Source: Blasia pusilla
Taxonomy: Eukaryota > Marchantiophyta > Marchantiopsida > Blasiales
Direction: 5' to 3'
Assembly (NCBI GenBank): GCA_050084515.1
Contig: CM114271.1
Span: forward strand, 61,504,001-61,568,000
Length of the DNA stretch: 64,000 bases
In this document: piece by piece, positions 54,658-64,000 of the stretch
Layout of the letters: each line of letters starts with the position of its first letter
How positions within the stretch are numbered: the first letter of the stretch is position 1
Translations under genes and position numbers: made by a program
Notes under the pieces: model-generated
What the model was told of the DNA's origin: nothing
Databases searched by the model: none
What the model saw: the letters and a program-made list of their open reading frames with translations, nothing else

Positions 54658-55558
54658 TATTTTTGCCATAGAGTTGGCGACGTTGGGAGTTGGACCAGCT
54701 GAGGTGTTCCGGTTGGCCGCCACGTTGTGTGAGCGTGGAGAGATGACTGCTTCTTGTTCAGAGGTAGTTGAGGAGGTGGTGGACTTGCCCTCAGAGCCGG
54801 TGCTCGGGACGTTCCCCACGGAGTCATGGCATGCGGCGGCGGAGAAGTTGGTAGATATGCCAGCTCGACCGGCCATAGAGCGAGCAGTGGTGACACTTGG
54901 AGTAGTATTACTAGATAACCAAGCTGGAGTATTTTGCTTGGTTAGTCCGACAGGGACAATATACCACCCACAGCGCGTCCTACTTGATTCGGGAGCGCAA
55001 CCCTTGATGTTAGGGAAGGCGGCGTGTTTAGCGTTGGGGTTATGGAAGGCCGACATTGAGCCTTGTCCCTTCCAGATACAGACCTCGATTGGGGGTGTGT
55101 CACCCACGCAGTATATGACTCGACAGGAGATAGTTGTCAGAGTCCAGCCAAAGCATGAGACGGATAGTGCTATGGTACGCACAGGTGCGATTACGACACC
55201 AGTTGAGTCGTATGATGTGTTGGTGGGGAGTACAGTGTTATATCCCCTAGGATTCATCCTTGACTTATGGGAGGAGACCGTTGCTTATCGGTCAGGATGG
55301 CGGTCAGGTGACAGCCGGATGAGTCAGTTACCCGTGCAGTTTGCGGGACGAGGTGGTCAATCACGAGGCGAGTTTGTGACCACGTTGGCGGCTTTCACAG
55401 GCAGTGTTAGCTGGCCAGGAGAGTTGTTGGAGGGGAACGCACATGCGGAGGATATCCCAGTAGCGGATAGTCCCACGGAGAGACAGGCCATGGCGGGTGT
55501 CTCTTCCCATGTTGGCGAGACCTCTTCACCATTGTGGGGTATGACTCGAGAGCTATAG
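54658..55558 (+). pseudogene. Protease and linker, copy B3
   Basis: Continues Gag-Pol after the DNA transposon: FAIELATLGVGPAEVFRLAA, EVVEEVVDLPSEPVLGTFP, then the retropepsin active site LLDSGAQP (Asp at 54986-54988), GKAACLALGLWKADIEPCP, QTSIGGVSPTQYMTRQEIVV, GAITTPVESYDVLVGSTVLY and GFILDLWEETVAY. The frame is open to a TAG at 55556-55558. Retropepsin would cut the polyprotein. The following linker SSHVGETSSPLWGM leads to the methyltransferase. Confidence 0.84.
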
Positions 55559-55587
55559 AGGAGTGACGACAACCTCGTGAGGCAGGC

Positions 55588-56403
55588 GTGGAGTCATGCT
55601 TTTATCCCAGAGCAGCGAGAGTCACGTGGCGATCGGGCCCTTGGAGTAGAGACATTGACCCCACTCGATACCACACCCGTTGTGTGGCAGTGTTAGATCT
55701 CTTTGAAGGGATTAGCACCGGATTGGCTGCACTATTGCAGGCGGGCATACGGGTGCATGAGTACCTTTATGTGGAGAGAGATGAGACCGCGCGGCGAGTA
55801 TCATTACGTCACGTGGCAAGATTGGTCCAGAGGTATCCTGAGTTATTGCCGGTATCTGCAGTACAGGAATATCAGCATATGCTACCCGCCGACATCTCTT
55901 TGGTGGGGGCGCAGGATTTGGATAGAGTTGGCACCATTCATTTGGTGATTTCTGGATGGCCATGTTAGGGTCATTCATCAGCTGGCCGAGGATTTGGATT
56001 GCACGATCCGAGGTCAGAGATGTTTTGGGAGATGCTGCAAGTAGTACGACACTTGCATGAGAGTCAGATATGTTCTCTAGCTTACATTTTGGAGAACGTG
56101 TCGTTGTTGGGAGACACTCGTGCACATGTGATGACGAGTGTACATCAGGTGAGATCTTGGTTGGGACCTGATGTATTGTTAGATGCAGCGAGCATTGGAT
56201 TACGTGCCCATCGTCCACAAATGTGGTGGACAAACCTCATACCATCAGAGGTACTGAGTCGAGCATACGGTGGAGTCCACAGAGCACCACATCTCACAGT
56301 GGATGCTATTTTGGGCTCAAGGGGTCGATCTCAGGTGGTGACACGGGATGATAGACCATCGTTGGCCATGGCCAATAGGTGGCGGAGTCGAGGGCAGCCT
56401 TAC
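55588..56403 (+). pseudogene. DNMT3-like C5 cytosine DNA methyltransferase, N-terminal and catalytic part, copy B3
   Basis: One reading frame with a single stop. Motif I is LDLFEGISTGL (55693-55725), SAM binding. YLYVERDETARRVS is motif II-like. The PADISLVGAQDLDRVGTIHL segment leads into motif IV, ISGWPC, the catalytic Cys at 55963-55965. The codon after it is TAG (55966-55968) where B1 has the Gln of PCQ, a C-to-T change. Next come GHSSAGRGFGLHDPRSEMFW, motif VI YILENVSLLG (ENV at 56092-56100) and LLDAASIGLRAHRPQMWW (56170-56230), as in the DNMT3 catalytic-loop Arg region. The order is unpermuted, unlike DRM. The intact enzyme would methylate cytosine in DNA. It lies between protease and RT. 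Confidence 0.88.
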
Positions 56404-57399
56404 TGTCGCGCCCCTACTCTCCTTGAACGTCAATCTTTAGTGTTGCGGAAGCGTGCGTTCAGTAGGTCACGAACTCATCGCCGATCTGCACCCAAACACG
56501 CACTCTCGTTAGTCGGGTTTGGCCAACCGGCGTTCCAACCCACCGAGTCCTCAACTCGGTGTCTCATCAAGCTCAACCTTCCTTAGTTCCTAGCTCCCAA
56601 CACATGGCAAGTCCTTCAAGACTTGGAACAGACTTCTGGCTAGCCGAGGGATGCAAACGGCACTTGCACGCCTAACGATCCCAACTGTTCAACGGTCCTC
56701 GTGTGAGTTCCGAACCGAGACCCAAGTAATTGAGTCGTGGCGTGAAATCCAAGAGGGATGTCTAAAATCGCCTCAATGGACTTGGTGTAGGTTTTCCAAC
56801 CCAACGCCCAAACTCGCGTTCCGTTCCATGCCCTTGAGCGCCCGGCGCCCAAAGTGGGGTTTGGGTTCCAAGCACTCTCGGAGACCTTCCCCTTACTAGT
56901 ACTTCTGGGGTTCTCCAATAACCCCTCCCCTTTGGGAAAAGAGGTTCGGGCCCTTCATTGTGGCCCTCAACCCGACTCCACTTACAGTCGTTTTCGGGTC
57001 GTATCTCGGCTCGCTGCTTATGCGTTTGCAGCGATCTTTGGTGCGTTTGGACCGGCTCTCCATAAGCTTTCCAACGCACCCTTATTTGCTCCAAATTCAT
57101 CTTGGCACTAAAAGTTATGGCCATAAATACAGTCAGAAACTCTCAAACGCAAGTGGCGTTCCAAATCCGGATCTTTCCTTTGGCAACCCACTTCCTAGAC
57201 TCGACTTCTTTCAAGTCTCATTCCGCGTTTGGTCCAGATTTCTGAGTCGCGACCATCACATCTGAAACGCGACTTCTCGCTCGCGTCTCGTCTCTTGTCT
57301 CCTCTTTGAGACAACTCCAACGCGCAAACCATCTTAGCGTGAGCCCGCTAATGTTCCGATGTTCCGCTTGGCACTTGTTTGGTCATGAGGGTCGCGACA
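56404..57399 (+). repeat. Solo LTR, family C, copy C2 (inside methyltransferase of B3)
   Basis: 996 bp, TGTCGCG...TCGCGACA, 7-bp inverted ends, flanked by 5-bp duplications CTTAC (56399-56403) and CTTGC (57400-57404). Removal rejoins the methyltransferase at the ALPTLVSF stretch seen uninterrupted in B1 (13610-13660). Confidence 0.92.
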
Positions 57400-57646
57400 C
57401 TTGCCTACCTTGGTGAGCTTCCCAGCATCCCATGCCTTTTGTCAGGGAAGGCCAGGCATGATTTGGGATGAGGTGACCAGAGCAGTGGAGGAGCCTACAG
57501 CAGATGAGCGCGAGCGCGCCATGGGGTTCGCTACCGGTACTACGGCGGTGCCAGGGATGACTGAGGCATCCCGGAGGCAGGTGTTGGGGCAGGCGATGGA
57601 CCTCAACTGTCTTACATGGATAGTTAGCCTTGGTATGGTTAAGTAG
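57400..57646 (+). pseudogene. DNA methyltransferase C-terminal part (motifs IX-X-like), copy B3
   Basis: PTLVSFPASHAFCQGRPGMI, then ADERERAMGFATGTTAVPGM (ERAMGF at 57512-57529) and SRRQVLGQAMDLNCLTWIV. The E-x-E-R-x-x-GF box followed by R-x-x-LG is the C-terminal signature of DNMT3-type enzymes, and it closes the SAM site. The frame ends at TAG (57644-57646) beside METWEP, the RT start, 300 bases on. The linker 57653-57892 is open but unrecognised. Confidence 0.85.
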
Positions 57647-57934
57647 AGACGGATGCGAGTGTCATCCATGCCGTCACTTCCACCTGTTGGACCATTTCCT
57701 ACAGGGTCTGTACAGGCATTGGCTGGGGGCAAGACGAGGAGAGATAGGCACCCATGGACTTTCTGGGACGTCGTTCGAGCAGAGAGTGCGAAGGCGGCTA
57801 AAGTAGCACATGTTCATTTTTCGGATGTGGAGCATGGTGTAGGAGGTCAGAGTGGAGTGGCTGTTGCGGAAAAGGCTAGGGTTGCTACATAGCAACCAAA
57901 GCCAGAGTCTGCGTCCTCTCCGAGTGAGGTCACG

Positions 57935-58770
57935 ATGGAGACTTGGGAGCCTGTGATAGGTCTCAAGTTGATAGGAGGAGAGCGACGGCGAGTTCATAGG
58001 TTTCTGAGAGGGCATGTCAGTTGTTTTTCCTTTCAAGAGAGACTTGGGTACGTTGAAGGGTCGGGATACGGATTGAGTTGGCTAGTGATACGCCGATCTT
58101 TCGTCGACCCTACAGGTATTTTGATATGGAGCAAGCCTTGATTCAGAGCAGGAGTCAGGACTTGTGGAGTTATCACATGGGGAGTATGCATCTGCCACAC
58201 TCATGCCAGCGAAGAAGGATATGTATGGCAGTTGGACGGATAGGCGGATGTGTGGAGATTACCGTCAATCAACCGACTGACGAGGTCGATCGGTGCGCCA
58301 TGCCTACTCTCGAGAGAGATCTTTGATGCGGTAGGGCATGCAAAGATCTTGATTTAGATCTCCATCTTTGGCTATCATTAGCTTCCTATCGGGTTGGAGG
58401 ACAGGGAGAAGACAACGATGCAGGGGATAGATCGGTTTGGGAGAGATTGCTTGTATCGTGGCGGTTCTTATCATGTGGGTTGAAGAACGCGGCTCTGAGT
58501 TTCGAGAGAGTGATGGATAGGATTCTAGTGGCTTGGATTTTTTGCGATGTTACATAGATGATATTCTTATCTTCAGTTCCATGATTGAGGAGCATGAGCA
58601 ACACTTGGAGGAGGTATTTCGGTGATTGTAGTTACATGGACTGAAGTTACATCCAAGCAAGTGCAAATTCTTTCAGAGCAGATTGAGTACTTGGGATACA
58701 CCATATACCCGAGTAGGTTAGGCGTTCAGCGGAGGCGAAGGTAGAGGCTATTGCAGATTCCACGCCCTCT
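57935..58770 (+). pseudogene. Reverse transcriptase, copy B3 (badly damaged)
   Basis: METWEPVIGLKLIGGERRRV, the start as in B2, then LMPAKKDMYGSWTDRRMCGDY-like sequence at 58190-58260 and the catalytic box YIDDILIFSS at about 58549-58580 in another frame. HEQHLEEVF and LHGLKLHPSKCKFF follow. Several indels and stops. The element's RT is better read in B2. Confidence 0.78.
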
Positions 58771-58987
58771 GGATGTGAGTCGAGTCCGAGCATTTCTTGG
58801 TGGAAAACTTCTATCGCGGTATGTCAAGGGTTTTAGTGCGATCGCAAAGTCTTTGACCTTGTTGACGAGACTTGATCAGGTTTGGTTGTGGGGAGATGAT
58901 CGGGAGCGAGCATTTCAGAGCTCAGGGCAGTCGCGTCCTCACCCATTTTAGAGAGACCGGTTAGGGGTCGCCCATTCGATTACATAC

Positions 58988-59626
58988 AGTTGGAGCATGT
59001 TGGGTCTAGGAGCAGTGCTTACTCAGAGGGATGACGAGGAGAGGGAGTTCATTGTGGCTTACGCGAGCCGATCGAACAACATTGCAAAGGCAAATTACAG
59101 CTCCTACAAGGGAGAGTGCTTGGCTGTAGTGTGGGCCGTGGCACATTTCAGGTGCTATTTATTCGACAACCCTTTCACACTTCCCACTGATCATCAGCCG
59201 TTGAGGTGGTTGATGGAGTCCGACAAGCTTACGAGAAAGCTTGCCAAGTGGGCTCTATTACTATATGAGTATGAGTTTGAGGTGGTTCATAGGCCAAGTC
59301 GGCTGAACTATGATGCGGATGGGTTGAGTCGTAACCCATGTCCGAGTCAGAGAGACGACACAGGAGCTCGATGGCATGGAGAGAGTGATAAGGAGATGGT
59401 GCCCGGTTGGCATGCATCTGCTTATCTTTGTTGGTTGACTATGGTAGGTCAGCCAGAGGTGATGACTCTAGTGGTGGGGTTGGATGATGAGTCTTTGGAT
59501 CCGGAGGTTAGTGAGGAGGCGACAGGTGGTCGCAATATCCATGACGACGTGGAGGTTATGGAGTTCTTGCGCACTGGCGTCATTGCGAGTATAGTGAGTG
59601 CTAGGGAGCGGGATCGGATCCTATAG
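58988..59626 (+). pseudogene. RNase H and linker, copy B3
   Basis: 209-codon open frame: GLGAVLTQRDDEEREFIVAY, ASRSNNIAKANYSSYKGE, CLAVVWAVAHFRCYLF, TDHQPLRWLMES and HRPSRLNYDADGLSRNP (the DADGLSR end is better kept than in B2). The linker GARWHGESDKEMVPGWHAS follows. RNase H removes the RNA strand after first-strand synthesis. Confidence 0.85.
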
Positions 59627-60731
59627 AGAGCCAAGAGGTTCAGGTGGGAGGGGACTCACATTTTTCGGGTATGGGAAGATGGTAGGATACGAGTGGTACC
59701 TCATCCTTCCCAGCAAGCACGTGTAGTGCGACATGCCTATGAGGAGTTGGGGGAGTTTATTGGTGGGCGGCATGCATGCTGGGTTGTGATTTGGCCAGAT
59801 GTATGGCATGTGATAGAGTGCGAGTGATTACATCCTTTGCCGATTATGGGTTTACGTTACCGGTGGAGTTTAGACTTTGCGGGACCTTTGCCATTGACGG
59901 GGCGTCATCATAGGTATGTGTTGGTCATGGTAGAGCATTTCTCCGAGTGGATAGAGTTGGTGGCACTGACTTATGCGTTTTAGATCGTGTGCTTAGTCAC
60001 TTTGGTGCACCGGCGGAGGAGGTGTTGATGACCAAGGTACCGAGTTTGGGGGGAGAGGTTCAGGCCTTGTGTGATGAAGCTGATAGATCACCGCACCACG
60101 TCTAGAGATCATCTTGAGGCGGATGGGTTGGCGGAGAGAGTGGTGTGACGGTGAAGAGAGGATTGCAAGCAAGTATGGCCAAGAGGGACGATTGAGGGAG
60201 TGGGACCTAGTTGCTATGGTTGGCTACGGGTAATTGCTTTAGACGGATGGCGTCATTTTCACATACTTTTTGCTCTTTGGGAGAGAGCCAAATTTACCTG
60301 CAGAGATTCGACGTGACATGGCGGAGGTGTTAGATCTTGATGATCCAGATGTGTGGGTACAAGCATGTTCTTAGAGGGCAGAGGTTTTTCGTAGAGTTAT
60401 GCCTATGGCCTTTGAGAACTTAGCTATTGCTCAGCATAGAGATACATTGAGGTACACGACCATTCGTAGAGGAGGTTATCGTCCAGGGATTAGGAGGTTT
60501 CATCTTGGAGATTACGTGTATTTACAGCAGGCGGCACCCACGACGCTAGATGTCACTGTAGGGTGCATGATCCTACGTGTGCGCGAGGTATTACCGACCG
60601 GAGTCCTCATGTTGGAGGGACGGGATGGTATGGTTTGGAAGGATCATGTGCGCAATTGTGTGCCATGTCATCTTCCGAACATAGATGGGACGGTGGATCC
60701 GAGCTTGGCAGTGGTACCTGAAGGCTTGAGG
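59627..60731 (+). pseudogene. Integrase, copy B3 (core damaged, C-terminus open)
   Basis: A zinc-binding-like segment and the core start YRWSLDFAGPLPLTGRHHRY (first catalytic Asp), then VMVEHFSEWIELVAL. The second Asp and the Glu regions are scrambled by indels. From 60399 the frame is open again: MPMAFENLAIAQHRDTLRYT, RRFHLGDYVYLQQAAPTTLD and VREVLPTGVLMLEGRDG, the GPY-like integrase C-terminal beta domain. It runs without a break into the PHD finger. Confidence 0.78.
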
Positions 60732-60866
60732 TATATGTTGTGCGGATCTACGAGGGGTGTAGCCACCATGTTGGTATGTGATGGTTGTTCTCGAGGGTGG
60801 CATATGTCATGTCTGACCAACCCTCTTGATGTGGTACCCATGGGACGATGGATGTGTCCGAGATGT
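60732..60866 (+). other. PHD finger at the C-terminus of family B integrase
   Basis: C4HC3 spacing in the 157-codon frame 60399-60872. Position 112 is Tyr in this copy; the ligands are C115, C127, C130, H135, C138, C153 and C156, giving x2, x11, x2, x4, x2, x14, x2. MLVCDGCSRGWHMSC and GRWMCPRC are classic PHD boxes. Tyr112 (TAT, 60732-60734) is one transition (G-to-A) away from the Cys that completes the finger. PHD fingers read histone H3 tails, so a targeting role like that of the chromodomain in chromovirus integrases is inferred. The frame ends with TAG at 60870-60872. Confidence 0.82.
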
Positions 60867-60948
60867 GTATAGGGTAGTAGGTCATGTCAGAGAGATGTGA
60901 TATTTTCTATCTGGAGTTGGGGGGATCCAACTGCCTGCTAGGGAGGCG

Positions 60949-61424
60949 GTTGTGTGATCTCCATGTATATGTATCTTGCGTGTAAGTTTGTCCCACGGTG
61001 TCAGATGAGGTTGAGGATAGGTCCATTGTGTCAGGAACGTTGTTTCTGACAACTTTTATCGCCTTGACTTGGCCAGGTCTTTCACAGCTGGATGACTTGT
61101 TGACCACTTCACCCGCCCCTGGTGTCCTGTGCGCGCAGGTTACCAAGGAGAGGGCTATTTTTAGGGGAAGAGCCTTTTGGCTCTTCCCAACCCTATATAA
61201 GAGAGGAAGATGGCTTTCCTAAGCCATCTTTCTCATGTTGGGCCGTTGGAGCACCTCCCTTGTATGTATGTGAGATAGGACTAGGGTGCTAGCGTCCCGA
61301 TTCCTTGATAGCACAGGGTGGACGAGGCTTGATATGCCGATGTAGATTGAGGAGTGGAGTTTTAGGTCGGGTGTGCCGTTTTACTACTCTTTATTTTTGT
61401 TGTGTGATCTCCATGTATATGTAT
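60949..61424. repeat. 26-bp exact direct repeat flanking LTR3
   Basis: GTTGTGTGATCTCCATGTAT plus ATGTAT at 60949-60974 and again at 61399-61424, immediately outside the conserved LTR3 core. Confidence 0.9.
60975..61398 (+). repeat. 3' LTR of family B, copy B3 (LTR3)
   Basis: Aligns from TGCGTGTAAGTTTGTCCCAC to TACTCTTTATTTTT with LTR2. TATATAA at 61194-61200. The hairpin at 61165-61188 (GGGAAGAGCC arms, perfect 10 bp) and 61207-61230 (AAGATGGCTT arms, perfect 10 bp) are kept; the 61121-61144 hairpin is partly lost. Its upstream 80 bp do not match LTR2. A purine-rich tract GGAGTTGGGGGGA (about 60912-60924) upstream is a polypurine-tract candidate. Confidence 0.72.
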
Positions 61425-62650
61425 GAGTTGATTTTTGTACATGTGTGGATCAACCCGTGTGTGGGGAAGATCGGTGTTGTGTGGTGTAGATGTGACCAGC
61501 GATGTATGTTGTGTAGCGATATGTATGCGCACGACACATTTTCTTTTTTCTATACGTATACACTTACATTTTTGTATTATTGTTTTTTTAAATATACCCC
61601 ACCCCACTTTTGGGGCTGCCACACAAGTTGAATTCAAAACATGCTTTTTGAACCTAGAATTGTCGAGAATGGTTTGCATTTTCTCAATTATCAAATTAGA
61701 CGTGACGCATTGCATGGTTGTAGGTTCCCTTGAGCATCTCAAAAAATTGGGATTGTCCCCTTTAGTATGGAGATCTGATTCATTCTTATTGAGGACATAG
61801 GTATGCAAGAGTGCATAATGCTAAATCTATCTCAACAAATTTTTGTTATCTGTTCTACTATCCTTTGAAAATTGTGTTTGGAACTCTTTTAACACATACA
61901 ATCTTGATTTAAGCACGCTTATACAATGCATATTTACAACTTGAGTTCGTGTAAGGCAAGAATTAAAATATTTTTTGTATTTTCCTCATGAGCTTTGGAA
62001 TGCTATAATCAAATGCACAAAGGGCGTGGGGCAAGTATCCAGTGAATATACATTGATCTTTGTCAAAAAATCTAGAGTCTACAATAAGACACCACAAGGA
62101 TGAATGCTTAAGATATGCAAAGTCTCTGGAAAGATTCATGTATTCCTAAATTTGCAAGATATTCATCAATTTAATGATGCTTATCTTGACCAAATGAAAA
62201 AATGCGATGAGATAATCTCATATCTAGATTCTAATATCACAAATAGGTAATAGTTAGAGTTCTATAGTGTTGATATTGTAGAGAGTTGACATCTTATTTG
62301 GGTGTGACTTCATCTTGAGTGAGTGGTTGACGACAACTTCATTGCATCATCAAGTTTTTTGTAAGCCATTCATCGAGTCTCGAGTCACTCGGTAATCTCA
62401 AGGCTGATCGAGTCTCAAGTCACTCAGTGCTCTAGTGTGAGCCGTGGGTGGGTATTATCACATCTTTTAGGATGGATCGGAAAGATCTAGTAGAGCGTCT
62501 TTGGAGACACTAGATGGCATCCTCAGAGGTCGAGGATGACTTGCGTCGGCCACGGGTAATTTGCGAGAGCAGGTTTCCCCTTCGTTTCTGCTCATTTGGA
62601 GCCATATTGAGAAACTTACTATTTCGGGTAATTTTCTATTTTTGGTATAT
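61425..62650. other. Spacer 3' of copy B3
   Basis: AT-rich. The first 110 bases resemble the tail of the diverged LTR at 63430-63545. Short direct repeats ATCGAGTCTC(G/A)AGTCACTC near 62375-62436. No gene. Confidence 0.45.
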
Positions 62651-62774
62651 TTAACTTTCTATTTGGGAAGTAGCGCTTGACCCGCTACAGCAGGTCAAGA
62701 GCCAAGAAGGTGACTTGAAAGCATAGGTTACCGTGGAGAGGGATTGAGAGAGGAAAGGGGTTATACCTCTAAGA

Positions 62775-62976
62775 GAGAGAGCTCATTCTCTCTTTGTTGA
62801 ACCTCTTGGTATGAGGCGACGAAACTATGGTCCTCCTTGCCTTGTGTGTGTAACCCAAGCCTCTCATTAGAAGAGTGGGTTTGGTTTGACATGAGAGAAA
62901 GTACACACCATGGCGAGTTTGGTGTGAGATGTTGATGAGAGATTAGATCGATTTTACAAAGAGAGAATGAGCTCTC
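62775..62976. repeat. 20-bp inverted repeat pair with 160-bp loop
   Basis: GAGAGCTCATTCTCTCTTTG (62777-62796) and its exact complement at 62957-62976. Function unknown; could form a large hairpin or mark a small element. Confidence 0.85.
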
Positions 62977-63039
62977 TTTGTAATTGGAAATATTTTGGTA
63001 TTTATTGTCTCGTTGTTTGGATGCAATAAGTAAGCATGG

Positions 63040-63545
63040 GATCGTGTATGTTTTTTTGTATGCTCGGTGTCAAGAATGTATGTTGTGTATGCGCACGACA
63101 ACATCCGGGCCTAGACGCACATGTTCGTCATAGGGATGTAGATAAGTCCGCACACATGGATATATCCATGTGCAACCTTGGGTAATCTATGTGTGTAGGT
63201 TTCCATTTTGGACTATTTTGGATCTTTTGAAAGATATAAAGATGAAGGTGATGACTTTCACTAGCCATCCTCCTCACGTCAAGCCTTTGGAGCATTCATC
63301 CTTTTAAGGTTTCATAGAAGTTTGAGCGCTAAAGTCTAGGGTCCATATTCTCTCATGGTAGAGGGTAGATGTGGCTTGATATACAAGTATAGTGTCCAAA
63401 GTGGAGTTGGCAATGTGAGTCATTTTTGGTTGTGTGGTCTTGGAAAACATATATGATTCTATTTTTTACATGTATGGATCCACCCAACGTATGTTGGGAA
63501 GATGGATGGAGTTTGTTATGTAAATATGATTAGCAATGTGAATTT
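63040..63545 (+). repeat. Diverged relative of the family B LTR (LTR4)
   Basis: Same layout as LTR1-3 though only about 55-60% alike: inverted repeat GGTAATCTA/TAGGTTTCC (63181-63204), ATCTTT/AAAGAT (63222-63235), TATAAA (63235-63240), degenerate GATGACTT/TAGCCATC (about 63249-63270), then CCTTTGGAGCATTCATCC and GGTTGTGTGG. Probably an old solo LTR of a sister family. Confidence 0.5.
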
Positions 63546-64000
63546 TTTACTTTTACAACAATAGTCTTCATGCATCGATTTAGTGAAGTTTATCATTAAT
63601 CCTTACAAGATGCCCCACAAAAATAGGATTCGATCTAAAAAAGCATCATTCCCATTATAACCAAACCCATCACAGGAGACTTCCAATTACATTGCTACAT
63701 GAACCTACTCCATACGAAAGGAAGCAGGGAACATATGATGATCATCTATCATACGTACCAAGTGAAGGAAGGAAGTTAGTGTCATGCTTGTCAACAATCC
63801 AAATGATTTGGTAGAAAGATTTTGGAATTTCTTTTCTAAAAAAACTTGGCTTTCAAGAGCCCCCATGGGTTCAAGTAGTAGGTATTAAGCATGCACACAT
63901 CTAGTTTCTCAAAATCCAAATCTATATCATGGTCATCATAGTCTTCATCATTCAACTCTAGCTTTGCAAATGTATCATCATTATTTGCTAAATCTTAGAT
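63546..64000. other. AT-rich window end, nothing recognised
   Basis: No frame, repeat or RNA gene supported. Confidence 0.4.

Larger units (their letters stand above)
41346..61398 (+). mobile_element. Ty3/gypsy family B, copy B3 (near full length, carries methyltransferase and PHD finger)
   Basis: 5' LTR (41346-41836), leader, gag, protease, methyltransferase, RT, RNase H, integrase with PHD finger, 3' LTR (about 60975-61398). Two later insertions split it: a DNA transposon at 44718-54657 and a solo LTR at 56404-57399. Without them the element is about 9.1 kb. The two LTRs are about 92-94% alike by eye over the shared 420 bp, most differences being transitions. Their 5' ends differ, so the 3' LTR may be rearranged. 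B1 and B2 confirm the gene order. Confidence 0.86.

Noticed and set aside
1-64000. CRISPR arrays, bacterial operons, rRNA genes
   Set aside because: No regularly spaced identical repeats with unique spacers, no ribosome-binding-site-led gene clusters and no rRNA sequence seen.

Overview
This is nuclear DNA of a land plant, and most of it is nested transposable elements. The evidence is Ty3/gypsy retrotransposons with a tRNA-Asp primer-binding site, plant-type GT-AG introns, and a complete seven-exon GH9 endo-beta-1,4-glucanase gene. The retrotransposon methyltransferase has DNMT3-type motif order, which would fit a non-angiosperm (bryophyte, lycophyte, fern or gymnosperm). The species cannot be named from sequence alone. 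No bacterial-style operons, rRNA or CRISPR arrays were seen.

Layout. 1-3985 (+): the 3' part of a Ty3 element (family A) with reverse transcriptase, integrase and an extra downstream ORF. 3986-8686 (+): an internally deleted family B Ty3 element (copy B2). 8687-13565 (-): the 5' part of another family A element (LTR, tRNA-Asp primer site, gag, protease, start of RT). 13566-20290 (-): family B copy B1, interrupted by a 1.28-kb solo LTR (family D). 20291-28700: spacer with a diverged solo LTR (family C), degenerate tandem repeats, hairpins and one unrecognised GC-rich ORF. 28701-36289 (+): the intact GH9 gene; its sixth intron holds a tandem array with telomere-like words. 36290-41345: AT-rich DNA without genes. 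About 41346-61398 (+): family B copy B3, nearly complete, split by a 9.94-kb TIR DNA transposon (44718-54657) and by a 996-bp family C solo LTR (56404-57399). 61399-64000: spacer plus a diverged relative of the family B LTR.

The main discovery candidate is family B. Combining B1, B2 and B3 gives the order LTR, Gag (two CCHC knuckles), protease, a C5 cytosine DNA methyltransferase of DNMT3-like motif order, RT, RNase H, integrase, PHD finger. The element therefore carries a possible DNA-methylation writer between protease and RT, and a possible histone reader at the end of integrase. Its LTR promoter is bracketed by three or four conserved inverted repeats. The DNA transposon that split B3 carries its own multi-PHD protein resembling the EDM2/NSD type. 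Retrotransposons carrying cytosine methyltransferases have, to my knowledge, been reported in dinoflagellates and charophyte algae. The architecture here, including the PHD finger, looks distinct but needs a database search.

All retroelement coding regions are decayed. Many stop codons are explained by single C-to-T changes (CAG, CAA or CGA to stop), as expected for methylated and deaminated repeats. The GH9 gene is the only clearly intact host gene.
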